The notes beneath the pieces are model-generated. The model saw nothing but the letters and a program-made list of their open reading frames with translations, ran no database searches and had not been told where the DNA came from. A stretch of DNA of 46,960 nucleotides from an uncultured Oscillospiraceae bacterium (lineage in GTDB: Bacteria > Bacillota > Clostridia > Oscillospirales > Oscillospiraceae): positions 1-46,960 of the forward strand of contig CAJTWF010000019.1 of NCBI GenBank assembly GCA_910579965.1, in the 5' to 3' direction. The position numbers and the translations under genes were made by a program. Below, in pieces: positions 1-6,905 of the stretch (the first letter of the stretch is position 1; the number at the start of each line of letters is the position of its first letter).

Positions 1-57
1 GATTCCCTTATACCACCTCTGTCAACCCTTGGCGATTTTTTTGATGGTTGCTATACT

Positions 58-88
58 TTAAATGATTTTATCAAGAAATAGCATAAAT
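58..88 (+). mobile_element. IS630-type element end remnant
   Basis: This short AT-rich stretch contains AATGATTTTATCAAGAAATA, which recurs at 20322-20350 and, inverted, at 28081-28110, where it borders recognisable IS630 transposase fragments. I therefore read it as the terminal repeat region of a lost IS630-family copy. It lies just before an IS256 transposase fragment, so the left edge of the window is insertion-sequence debris. No gene was seen in bases 1-57. Confidence 0.6.
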
Positions 89-111
89 CTGTAGCAGAGG
101 AGCTTCATACC

Positions 112-408
112 ATGAAGCTGAGCGAGGCTGCCAAAAAGGTTGAAGCTGGTGTTGAGGAAACGTTGACTTACTGCGACTTTCCCAGCGAACACTGGACTCG
201 TATCCGCGCCAACAATGTCATTAAATGGCTCAACCGGGAGATCCGCCGCCGCACCAGAGTAGTGGGCTGCTTCCCGGATGGCAATTCTGCTTTGATGCTG
301 GTCTGTGCCAGGCTCCGCCATGTAGCTGGCTCCCAGTAGGGGAACAAGAAGTACATGAATATGAAGCACTTAGGGGCCTCTTTGGAGGATGCCTCGATTG
401 CTGGCTGA
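112..408 (+). pseudogene. IS256-family transposase, C-terminal remnant
   Basis: The frame encodes the last part of a Mutator/IS256-type transposase: TLTYCDFPSEHWTRIRANN, then LNREIRRRTRVVG and FPDGNSALMLVCARLRHVAG. Only about 98 codons of a roughly 400-residue enzyme remain. Two lesions are visible. In this family the third catalytic acid normally sits in NVIERLNR, and here the text is NVIKWLNR, so the Glu appears to be Lys. An in-frame TAG at 337-339 follows VAGSQ, where Trp is usual, and the frame then continues with GNKKYMNMKHL up to a TGA at 406-408. The piece is inactive. It differs in sequence from the IS256 fragment at 27.3-28.1 kb, so two separate elements were involved. Confidence 0.85.
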
Positions 409-530
409 TTTTATTCTGCCAGAGCCTGCAAACTATTTTGCGCATAACTTTTGACATTACCGTTTCTCTGCATGGTGCAGACAAGCGACCGCGTCTTGCC
501 TATGCAATCGGGTTGACGGGCGAGGAGCGC

Positions 531-617
531 GGGAAAATCAAGGGCAAAGAATGGATTTTCCCGTCCCCGTTCTCCGCCAACAGCCGGCAGTCTCCCGAAA
601 GGCCGCCGGCCGCTGTT
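531..617. repeat. Two hairpins, including a degenerate copy of the 36-bp palindrome family
   Basis: GGGAAAATC (531-539) pairs with GATTTTCCC (554-562). A second stem follows at 579-617, with AACAGC/GCTGTT outer arms and a GCCGGCAGTCT...AGGCCGCCGGC core, ending in TTTTT on the plus strand. The core matches the palindromes at 1215-1250 and 44813-44848. It sits just past the 3' end of the reductase gene (minus strand) and could stop plus-strand transcription. I see no gene between 409 and 629. Confidence 0.55.
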
Positions 618-629
618 TTTATACGCACA

Positions 630-1175
630 TCAGGTCCTGGGGCCGCTCCTCTGGTAGACGAGCTCAACGATCTCCCCGATCTTCTGACAGCTCTCCAGTG
701 AAAGATCCGCTTTCGGAAATCCGGCGGGAAACAGCGGAATGCCGTCTCCGAGGACAGTGGGCATAACATAGATGTAATACGTATCAATCAGGTTCTCCCG
801 CATAAAGCCCCCCACGATCTCCCCGCCCCCCATGAGCCATATATTCCCGGGGTGCTCCTGGGAGACCATCCGGAGAAGCTGCCGCCCCGGCGGCAGGGAG
901 GTGAACCGGACATTGGGGTCATGGGGGAGCTGCTGCCGTGTGCATACATAGCAGGGCATGCCCTTGTAGGGCCATTGATCCGGTGAAAGTTCATTTTTGA
1001 CCTGACGGTATGTCCTCCCGCCCAGTATGATCGCCTGTACAGATTCGTAAAATATCTCATATCCAAGGTCCGGCGAAGGCCCCGGGGTCTCATCCAAAAA
1101 CCGGATGCTCCCGTCCCTTTCGGCAATGTATCCGTCCAGAGACATGGCAATATACAGAATCAGTTTATTGTCCAT
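630..1175 (-). CDS. RibD C-terminal / dihydrofolate reductase-fold family reductase
   Basis: This 181-residue protein has the DHFR-like fold seen in RibD C-terminal domain proteins. Visible signatures are LYIAMSLDGYIAERDGSIRFLD at the N-terminus (the Met-Ser-Leu-Asp-Gly element), a central AIILGGRTYRQV, and IWLMGGGEIVGGFMRENLID, the Gly-rich nucleotide-binding loop, followed by the family's typical P-x-x-L-G-x-G-I-P-L-F. It probably uses NADPH to reduce a small heterocyclic substrate. The substrate cannot be read from sequence, and true folate or riboflavin roles are only possibilities. The start is supported by GAGGAGATC upstream of ATG. It is a stand-alone gene in the same direction as carAB, separated from carB by 350 bases of palindromic repeats. 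Confidence 0.85.
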   Translation of the reverse strand: MDNKLILYIAMSLDGYIAERDGSIRFLDETPGPSPDLGYEIFYESVQAIILGGRTYRQVKNELSPDQWPYKGMPCYVCTRQQLPHDPNVRFTSLPPGRQLLRMVSQEHPGNIWLMGGGEIVGGFMRENLIDTYYIYVMPTVLGDGIPLFPAGFPKADLSLESCQKIGEIVELVYQRSGPRT

Positions 1176-1214
1176 AACCGATCTCCTCTCACTTCACGAA
1201 AAGATATACCAGCC

Positions 1215-1250
1215 AGCTGCCGGCAGTCTGACGATAGACCGCCGGCAGCT
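1215..1250 (-). repeat. 36-bp imperfect palindrome (copy 2 of a dispersed family)
   Basis: On the minus strand the left arm AGCTGCCGGCGGTCT and right arm AGACTGCCGGCAGCT form a 15-bp stem with one G-U pair and a 6-nt loop. It lies between carB and the reductase gene and lacks a following T-run. It is the same length and layout as the perfect palindrome after hslO at 44813-44848, with paired substitutions that keep the stem. About 20 bases away (1270-1285) is a GATTCTTTTC tract that also accompanies the GCCGGC motif between purF and purM. Confidence 0.7.
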
Positions 1251-1357
1251 ATTTCATCCCCTCTAAAGTCCTTTTTGATTCTTTTCCTTTCTAAGGCTTG
1301 CTTGAAAATGGTCAACACGCCCAAACAGCGAGCCTTTTTCTGCCATACATCGTTATA

Positions 1358-1429
1358 GATTCTGCACGGGCGCATCGAGCGCCCGTGCAGAATCATCGTG
1401 CATGACCCCTCGATGGGGTCATGCACGAT
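1358..1429. repeat. Two directly abutting perfect hairpins
   Basis: GATTCTGCACGGGCGC (1358-1373) pairs perfectly with 1379-1394 around loop ATCGA. The next base begins a second perfect stem, ATCGTGCATGACCCC (1395-1409) with 1415-1429 around loop TCGAT. The stems are 16 and 15 bp, both loops are 5 nt, and the loops are reverse complements of each other. There is no T-run, so these are poor intrinsic terminators. They lie downstream of carB on its transcribed strand. A 117-codon minus-strand open frame (1160-1513) crosses them, but its sequence is made of the repeats and I do not call it a gene. Confidence 0.75.
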
Positions 1430-1522
1430 ATGGATGCCTGCGAAAATCTGCCGTGTCTGGCAAAAAATTTCCTCGCTGTTGGGCATATCGCCAATGATCA
1501 AACAAACCCTCATAACAAAAAC

Positions 1523-4500
1523 TCACGCGTCAATGGTGGAGATCCTGCTGGAGATGGCCTCCAGCACGTCCACCAGGGCCCGGACGGTATCCAGCGAGGT
1601 GAACGTGGTGACGTTGTTCTCAATGGCCAGCCGCCGCATCTCCCGGCCCGCCGTCACGTGCTGGACGGAGTTGGGGTTCCGGGTGTTGATGAGATAGGCC
1701 ACCTTGCCGCTGCGCAGGCCCTCGGTAATGTCCGCCGGGTCCTCGGTGTAGTCCTGCTTTACCCGGGTGCGGATGCCGTTCTCCTTGAGATACCGGGCCG
1801 TGCCGGTGGTGGCCTCGATGTTGAAGCCAAGCCGGTAGAACCGCCGCACCAGCCCCAGGGCCTCCTCCAGATCCTCCTGGCAGATGCTCAGCAGCACCGT
1901 ACCGTGGTCCTGGAGGCGCATCCCGGCGGCCTGCATGGCCTTGTAGAGGGCGTAGGGCAGCCGGTCATCGTAGCCGATGGCCTCGCCGGTGGACTTCATC
2001 TCCGGGGACAGATAGGCGTCCAGGCCGCTGAGCTTGCTGAAGGAGAACACGGGCACCTTGCAGTACCACCGCTGCTTCTCCTCCGGGTAGAGCCGGTCAA
2101 AGCCCTGGCTGCGCAGGCTCTCCCCCAGAATCACCTTGGTGGCGATGTCCGCCAGGGAGTAGCCGGTAGCCTTGGACAGGAACGGCACAGTCCGGGAGGA
2201 GCGGGGGTTCACCTCAATAATATATACCTTGTCCTGCCGGTCCACGATAAACTGGATGTTGTACAGCCCCACAATGCCGATGCCCAGGCCCAGCCGCCGG
2301 GTGTAGTCCAGAATGGTATCCTTCACCGCCTGGGAGATGGAGAAGGTGGGATACACGCTCACCGAGTCCCCGGAGTGGACGCCGGTGCGCTCCACCAGCT
2401 CCATGATGCCCGGCACGAACACGTCCGTGCCGTCGCAGATGGCGTCCACCTCCACCTCCTTGCCCACGATGTACTTGTCCACCAGCACCGGCTTGTCCGC
2501 GTCCACCTCCACGGCGGTCTTCAGATACCGGCGCAGCATCTCCTCCCCGGCCACGATCTCCATGGCCCGGCCCCCCAGCACGAAGCTGGGCCGCACCAGC
2601 ACCGGGTAGCCGATCTCCGCCGCCGCCCGGACGCCGTCCTCCAGGTTGGTCACCGCCTGCCCCCGGGGCTGGGGGATGTCCAGCTGCCGGAGGACCTGCT
2701 CAAACACCTTCCGGTCCTCGGCTCGCTCAATGGCGGCGCAGTCTGTGCCGATGATTCTGACCCCGTGGTCCCGGAGGGGCTGGGCCAGATTGATGGCCGT
2801 CTGGCCCCCCAGGGAGGCGATGACCCCCTCCGGCTTCTCCAGCTCCACCACGTTCATCACGTCCTCCACCGTCAGGGGCTCAAAGTAGAGCTTGTCCGAG
2901 CAGGTGTAGTCGGTGGACACGGTCTCCGGGTTGTTGTTGATGATAATGGCGTCATAGCCGCTCTGCTTGATGGTCTGCACCGCGTGGACGGTGGAGTAGT
3001 CGAACTCCACCCCCTGGCCGATGCGGATGGGGCCGGAACCCAGGACGATAATCTTCTTGTGGGGGGAGACGATGGACTCGTTCTCGTCCTCATAGGTGGA
3101 GTAGAAGTAGGGGATGTAGCTGTCAAACTCGCTGGCGCAGGTGTCGATCATCTTGTACACCGGGAACAGGCCCAGCTCCCTGCGCTTATCAAAGACCTCC
3201 CGCTCCGTGCAATTCCACAGCCAAGCAATGGCCCTGTCGGAGAAGCCTCTCCGCTTGGCCTTGCGGAGCATGTCCGGGTCCCAGGGCCGGGTTTTCAGCT
3301 CCTGCTCGTAGCGGACAATGTTGCTGATCTTGTCCAGAAAGAGCATGTCAATCTGGGTGGCCGTGGCGATCTGGCCCAGGTCCGTGCGGCGGCTCATGAG
3401 CTCGGCAATGGCGAAGATCCGATCGTCGGTGCCCAGGCGGATATAGTCCAGCAGCTGCTTGTCCGTGTAGTCGTTGAACTTCTCCATATAGATGTGGCCC
3501 ACCCCGGCCTCCAGGGACCGCACCGCCTTGAGGATGCTCTCCTGAAGGGTGCGGCCGATGGCCATCACCTCGCCGGTGGCCTTCATCTGGGTGGATAAGA
3601 CATTGCTGGCGGAGCCAAACTTGTCAAAGGGGAACCGGGGCATCTTGGTGACCACGTAGTCCAGGGCCGGCTCGAAGCAGGCCGGGGTGTTGGCGATGCG
3701 GATCTCGTCCAGGCGCAGGCCAACGGCGATCTTGGCGGACACCCGGGCGATGGGGTAGCCGCTGGCCTTGCTGGCCAGGGCCGAGGACCGGGACACCCGG
3801 GGGTTGACCTCAATGACGTAGTACTGGAAGGACTGGGGGTCCAGGGCGAACTGGACGTTGCAGCCCCCCTCGATCTGCAAGGCCCGGATGAGCCGGAGGG
3901 CGCTGTCCCGCAGCAGGTGGTACTCCTTGTTGGTGAGGGTCTGGCTGGGGGCCACCACGATGGAGTCCCCGGTGTGGATGCCCACGGGGTCAATGTTCTC
4001 CATGTTGCAGATGGTGATGGCGGTGTCGTTGGCGTCCCGCATCACCTCGTACTCGATCTCCTTATAGCCCTTGATGCTCTTCTCAATGAGCACCTGGCGG
4101 ACCGGGGAGAGCTCCAGGGCGTTCTTCATCATCTGCCGCAGCTCCGCCTCGTCCCCGGCAAAGCCGCCGCCGGTGCCCCCCAGGGTGAAGGCGGGGCGGA
4201 GGATCACCGGGTAGCCGATCTCCCCGGCCGCCGCCGCGGCCTCATCGGCGGAGTGGGTGATCCGGGAGGGCACCACCGGCTCCCCCAGGCCCAGGCAGAG
4301 CTCCTTGAACTCCTCCCGGTCCTCGGCCCGGCGGATGCTCTCATAGCTGGTGCCCAGCAGCTCCACGCCGCACTCGTCCAGAATGCCCTGGCGCTTGAGC
4401 TCCATGGCCAGATTGAGCCCCGTCTGACCGCCGATGCCGGGCACAATGGCGTCAGGCCGCTCAAAGCGGAGGATCTTGGCCAGATACTCCGCCGTCAGGG

Positions 4501-4702
4501 GCTCCATGTACACCTTGTCCGCAATGGTGGTGTCGGTCATGATGGTGGCGGGGTTGGAGTTGGCCAGCACCACCTCGTACCCCTCCTCCCGGAGGGCCAG
4601 GCAGGCCTGGGTGCCCGCGTAGTCGAACTCGGCGGCCTGTCCGATGACAATGGGACCGGAGCCGATGACCAGAATCTTCTTCAAATCTGTCCGCTTAGGC
4701 AT
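1523..4702 (-). CDS. carB: Carbamoyl-phosphate synthase, large subunit
   Basis: This 1059-residue protein makes carbamoyl phosphate from bicarbonate, two ATP and ammonia delivered by CarA, for pyrimidines and arginine. It has the usual duplicated structure. The first half begins KKILVIGSGPIVIGQAAEFDYAG and has the ATP-grasp element GGTGGGFAGDE. The second half begins IIVLGSGPIRIGQGVEFDYS with ATP-grasp FVLGGRAMEIV, and an MGS-like allosteric domain (LRSGKVAYLINTRNP) closes the protein. The length is close to the family norm of about 1070. Its start overlaps the carA stop by 8 bases, so the subunits are probably translationally coupled. The MGS domain suggests control by nucleotides or ornithine, and the operon leader adds transcriptional control. 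Confidence 0.98.
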   Translation of the reverse strand: MPKRTDLKKILVIGSGPIVIGQAAEFDYAGTQACLALREEGYEVVLANSNPATIMTDTTIADKVYMEPLTAEYLAKILRFERPDAIVPGIGGQTGLNLAMELKRQGILDECGVELLGTSYESIRRAEDREEFKELCLGLGEPVVPSRITHSADEAAAAAGEIGYPVILRPAFTLGGTGGGFAGDEAELRQMMKNALELSPVRQVLIEKSIKGYKEIEYEVMRDANDTAITICNMENIDPVGIHTGDSIVVAPSQTLTNKEYHLLRDSALRLIRALQIEGGCNVQFALDPQSFQYYVIEVNPRVSRSSALASKASGYPIARVSAKIAVGLRLDEIRIANTPACFEPALDYVVTKMPRFPFDKFGSASNVLSTQMKATGEVMAIGRTLQESILKAVRSLEAGVGHIYMEKFNDYTDKQLLDYIRLGTDDRIFAIAELMSRRTDLGQIATATQIDMLFLDKISNIVRYEQELKTRPWDPDMLRKAKRRGFSDRAIAWLWNCTEREVFDKRRELGLFPVYKMIDTCASEFDSYIPYFYSTYEDENESIVSPHKKIIVLGSGPIRIGQGVEFDYSTVHAVQTIKQSGYDAIIINNNPETVSTDYTCSDKLYFEPLTVEDVMNVVELEKPEGVIASLGGQTAINLAQPLRDHGVRIIGTDCAAIERAEDRKVFEQVLRQLDIPQPRGQAVTNLEDGVRAAAEIGYPVLVRPSFVLGGRAMEIVAGEEMLRRYLKTAVEVDADKPVLVDKYIVGKEVEVDAICDGTDVFVPGIMELVERTGVHSGDSVSVYPTFSISQAVKDTILDYTRRLGLGIGIVGLYNIQFIVDRQDKVYIIEVNPRSSRTVPFLSKATGYSLADIATKVILGESLRSQGFDRLYPEEKQRWYCKVPVFSFSKLSGLDAYLSPEMKSTGEAIGYDDRLPYALYKAMQAAGMRLQDHGTVLLSICQEDLEEALGLVRRFYRLGFNIEATTGTARYLKENGIRTRVKQDYTEDPADITEGLRSGKVAYLINTRNPNSVQHVTAGREMRRLAIENNVTTFTSLDTVRALVDVLEAISSRISTIDA

Positions 4703-5792
4703 GGCGCTTTCCCTCCTCCATCATGGCGATAAACCGGTCAAAGAGATAGCCGCTGTCCTGGGGCCCCGGCGCGCTCTCCGGGTGGTACTGGACGGAGAAG
4801 ATCCGGTCCTCCGGACAGGCCAGGCCCTCCACCGTGTTGTCCAGCAGGTTGACGTGGGTGACCTCCAGGCCCGTGCCGGCCAGGGAGTCCCCGTCCACGG
4901 CGTAGGAGTGGTTCTGGCTGGTGATCTCCAGCCGGCCGGTGGAGAGGTCCTTCACCGGGTGGTTGCCCCCCCGGTGGCCGAACTTCAGCTTGTAGGTCCT
5001 GCCGCCGTAGGCCAGGGCGATCATCTGGTGGCCCAGACAGATGCCGAAGATGGGCACCGTCCCCCGCAGCGCCCGCACCAGCTCAATCACCGGCTTCACG
5101 TCCTCCGGGTCCCCGGGTCCGTTGGAGAGGAAGACCCCGTCCGGCTCCATGTCCGAGATGACCTCCCAGGGGGTGTCGTAGGGCACCACGGTGACGTTGC
5201 AGCCCCGGGCGTTCAGGGAGCGGACAATGTTGAGCTTGATGCCGCAGTCCACCGCCACCACGCTGAAGCGGTGGTTGGAGGTGCGGGCGTACCAGCGCTT
5301 CTTGCAGCTGACCTGGGCCACCTGGTCCCGGCGCAGCTCCTCGGCGTTGAGCCGCTCCACCGCCTGGGCGGTGGGGACGCCGATGTCCGTCAGCAGGGCC
5401 TTGCGGCTGCCGTGGTCCCGGATGGAGCGGGTGAGCTTCCGGGTGTCCACACCCTCGATGGCGGGGATGCCGTAGTCCTCCAGGATCTCGGATAGGGTCT
5501 TGGTGTAGCGGAAGTTGCTGGGGATGTCGTTGTACTCCCGGACCACCAGACCGCCGATGGTGGGGATCTTGGTCTCAAAGTCCTCGTCCGTGACGCCGTA
5601 GTTGCCGATGATGGGGTAGGTCATCACCACCAGCTGGCCGGTGTAGGACGGATCGGAGACGATCTCCTGGTAGCCCACCATAGAGGTGTTGAACACGATC
5701 TCGCACACCCGGTCCGTTCTGGCGCCGAAGCGGCAGCCCGGGTACTCGCTGCCGTCGGACAGCACAATCTTGCAGTCGTAGCTTCTAAGCAT
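4695..5792 (-). CDS. carA: Carbamoyl-phosphate synthase, small (glutaminase) subunit
   Basis: This 365-residue subunit hydrolyses glutamine and passes ammonia to CarB. The N-terminal CPSase small-chain domain covers about residues 1-150. The class I glutamine amidotransferase domain follows, with nucleophile Cys252 in FGICLGHQMIAL and the His337/Glu339 pair in VQYHPESAPGP. The FLSNGPGDPEDV oxyanion-strand motif is present. The ATG at 5792 has GGGAGGAT upstream with a slightly long spacer. carA leads the carAB operon and is divergent from the purine operon, with about 550 bases of control region between them. The product is expected to be cytoplasmic, as a heterodimer with CarB. Confidence 0.98.
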   Translation of the reverse strand: MLRSYDCKIVLSDGSEYPGCRFGARTDRVCEIVFNTSMVGYQEIVSDPSYTGQLVVMTYPIIGNYGVTDEDFETKIPTIGGLVVREYNDIPSNFRYTKTLSEILEDYGIPAIEGVDTRKLTRSIRDHGSRKALLTDIGVPTAQAVERLNAEELRRDQVAQVSCKKRWYARTSNHRFSVVAVDCGIKLNIVRSLNARGCNVTVVPYDTPWEVISDMEPDGVFLSNGPGDPEDVKPVIELVRALRGTVPIFGICLGHQMIALAYGGRTYKLKFGHRGGNHPVKDLSTGRLEITSQNHSYAVDGDSLAGTGLEVTHVNLLDNTVEGLACPEDRIFSVQYHPESAPGPQDSGYLFDRFIAMMEEGKRHA

Positions 5793-5811
5793 AATGCGCG
5801 CATCCTCCCTT

Positions 5812-5942
5812 CTAAAAGAAAAGCCCGGCCTCCGCAGACGGATAGTCCTGCCTGCGACACCGGGAAAACAGCCATATGAGCGGGAGCGCGGGCCCTGTCC
5901 GGAGCGGGGCGCACAGATTATTTCTCAACAGGACCACCTCCC
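5812..5942 (-). promoter_or_regulatory. carAB leader: small reading frame plus terminator (putative attenuator)
   Basis: Downstream of the carA promoter, GGGAGGTGG (5934-5942) lies 5 bases before a TTG codon (5928-5926) that opens a 38-codon frame ending in TAG at 5814-5812. The last part of that frame is an intrinsic-terminator-like hairpin: CCCGG and CGCAG arms pair with CTGCG and CCGGG (5864-5824), followed by CTTTTCTTTT. The U-run encodes the terminal Leu-Phe-Phe of the peptide. A ribosome following polymerase closely would mask this hairpin. That resembles leader-peptide attenuation of pyrimidine genes in enterobacteria, but the mechanism here is inference. PyrR control is possible, although I saw no convincing PyrR anti-antiterminator loop. 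Confidence 0.55.
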
Positions 5943-5968
5943 GGCGAAGCTGCGGTTTCTCATGAAAA

Positions 5969-5997
5969 ACTATCCCATAAATTCCTCCGGAAGTCAA
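5969..5997 (-). promoter_or_regulatory. Promoter of carAB
   Basis: Minus-strand TTGACT (5997-5992) and GATAGT (5974-5969) are separated by 17 bp. This places transcription start about 35 bases upstream of the leader reading frame and leaves room for the leader terminator before carA. Confidence 0.6.
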
Positions 5998-6081
5998 GGG
6001 AAAAGCGGAAAATTTCATGGATTTATGGAAGTTTCATAGAGGGGGCGGAAAAAGCCGCCGTTAATTCATACAGTATTCGCC

Positions 6082-6110
6082 TTGCCTTTTTCGCGGGAAA
6101 ATGGTAGCCT
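6082..6110 (+). promoter_or_regulatory. Candidate promoter of the purine operon
   Basis: TTGCCT (6082-6087) and TAGCCT (6105-6110) are 17 bp apart, a weak but correctly spaced sigma-A-like pair. It lies 40 bases before the ZTP aptamer. No other convincing pair was seen between the divergent carAB promoter and purE. Confidence 0.45.
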
Positions 6111-6147
6111 AAAGGTGTATTTTTTGCCCCCTGCAAATATGCAATAG

Positions 6148-6224
6148 ACCTGCCCGCTACTGACGGAACTGTGGAGCACCACGCGGAAACGGGCGGGGCG
6201 CTCCATGCCGGCCGTCTGGGCAGT
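6148..6224 (+). ncRNA. ZTP riboswitch (pfl motif)
   Basis: The segment matches the pfl/ZTP aptamer layout. An outer stem has GCCCG and CGGGC arms (about 6152-6156 and 6189-6193). Inside it are the ACTGACGGAACT internal element and the GTGG/CCAC hairpin. A linker beginning GGGGCG follows, and then the conserved 3' hairpin GCCGTCTGGGCA, which normally forms the pseudoknot. ZTP and ZMP build up when 10-formyl-tetrahydrofolate limits the AICAR transformylase step, and the operon it precedes ends with that very enzyme. The aptamer's 3' bases are shared with the terminator at 6218-6264, so ligand binding should favour read-through. Confidence 0.85.
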
Positions 6225-6264
6225 CTGATCCCCGCCAGGGGAGGGCTGTCCCTTTGCGTTTTTT
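6218..6264 (+). terminator. Riboswitch-controlled terminator before purE
   Basis: GGGCAG (6218-6223) pairs with CTGTCC (6246-6251), enclosing CCCC/GGGG, and six T follow at 6259-6264. The 5' arm overlaps the conserved CTGGGCA of the ZTP aptamer, giving mutually exclusive structures: aptamer formed means the terminator arm is sequestered and the operon is expressed. Confidence 0.75.
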
Positions 6265-6340
6265 GGGGCCTGCCGTCCGGGGGAAGCCGTGCAGGGTCCG
6301 CCTGTTATTTTATATAGTAGAGATAGAGGAGGAGCAGCTT

Positions 6341-6838
6341 ATGAAGAAAGTCGCCGTCATCATGGGCAGCGCCAGCGATCTGCCCGTCGTCCGGAAGGCT
6401 GCGGAGACCCTGCGGTCCTTCGGCGTGCCCTTTGAGGTCCACGTCTACTCCGCCCACCGCACCCCCGCCCAGGCCGCCCAGTTTGCCCGGGAGGCCCGGG
6501 AGAGGGGCTTTGGCGCGCTCATCGCCGCCGCCGGCATGGCCGCCCATCTGGCCGGGGCCCTGGCCGCTCAGACCACCCTGCCCGTCATCGGCATCCCCCT
6601 GAAATCCAACGCATTGGACGGCGTTGACGCCCTCCTGTCCACGGTGCAAATGCCCTCCGGGATTCCGGTTGCCACTGTTGCCATCGACGGAGCCGTCAAC
6701 GCCGCTCTGCTTGCCGTGCAGATCCTGGCCGTGGAGGACGCCGGCCTTGCGAAAAAGCTGGACGGGCACCGGGCCGCCGGGGCGGAAAAGGCCCTGGCCG
6801 CCGACGCGGCGGCCGCGGAGGAGCTTTCTGCTTTGTAA
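6341..6838 (+). CDS. purE: N5-carboxyaminoimidazole ribonucleotide mutase
   Basis: PurE (165 residues) converts N5-CAIR to CAIR in IMP synthesis, or carboxylates AIR directly if it is of the class II type. Visible motifs are VIMGSASDLPVVRKAAETL at the N-terminus, FGVPFEVHVYSAHRTP with the catalytic-site His, and LIAAAGMAAHLAG, the substrate loop, which is slightly divergent from the usual AGAGGAAHLPG. The C-terminus is Ala-rich. The ATG at 6341 follows AGGAGGAGCAGCTT. It is the first gene after the ZTP riboswitch. No purK lies in the window, so the source of N5-CAIR is not shown here. Confidence 0.96.
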   Translation: MKKVAVIMGSASDLPVVRKAAETLRSFGVPFEVHVYSAHRTPAQAAQFAREARERGFGALIAAAGMAAHLAGALAAQTTLPVIGIPLKSNALDGVDALLSTVQMPSGIPVATVAIDGAVNAALLAVQILAVEDAGLAKKLDGHRAAGAEKALAADAAAAEELSAL

Positions 6839-6905
6839 TCCTTCTTTTTCTGGAGAGAAAAGGAATCAAACTGTTAGACAATCTGTTTGGGAGGAACTGT
6901 ACACT

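Noticed and set aside
1358..1429. Double hairpin considered as a CRISPR fragment or integron attC site
   Set aside because: There is no repeat-spacer periodicity, no cas or integrase gene nearby, and the stems are perfect and unlike attC, which has bulged bases.
1160..1513. 117-codon minus-strand open frame between carB and the reductase gene
   Set aside because: It consists almost entirely of the palindromic repeats at 1215-1250 and 1358-1429 and shows no domain or ribosome site; I treat it as repeat DNA.
1421..3598. 725-codon plus-strand open frame antisense to carB
   Set aside because: It is a GC-rich shadow of carB: His/Gly/Leu/Val-dominated, with no domain. The minus-strand CarB match is unambiguous.
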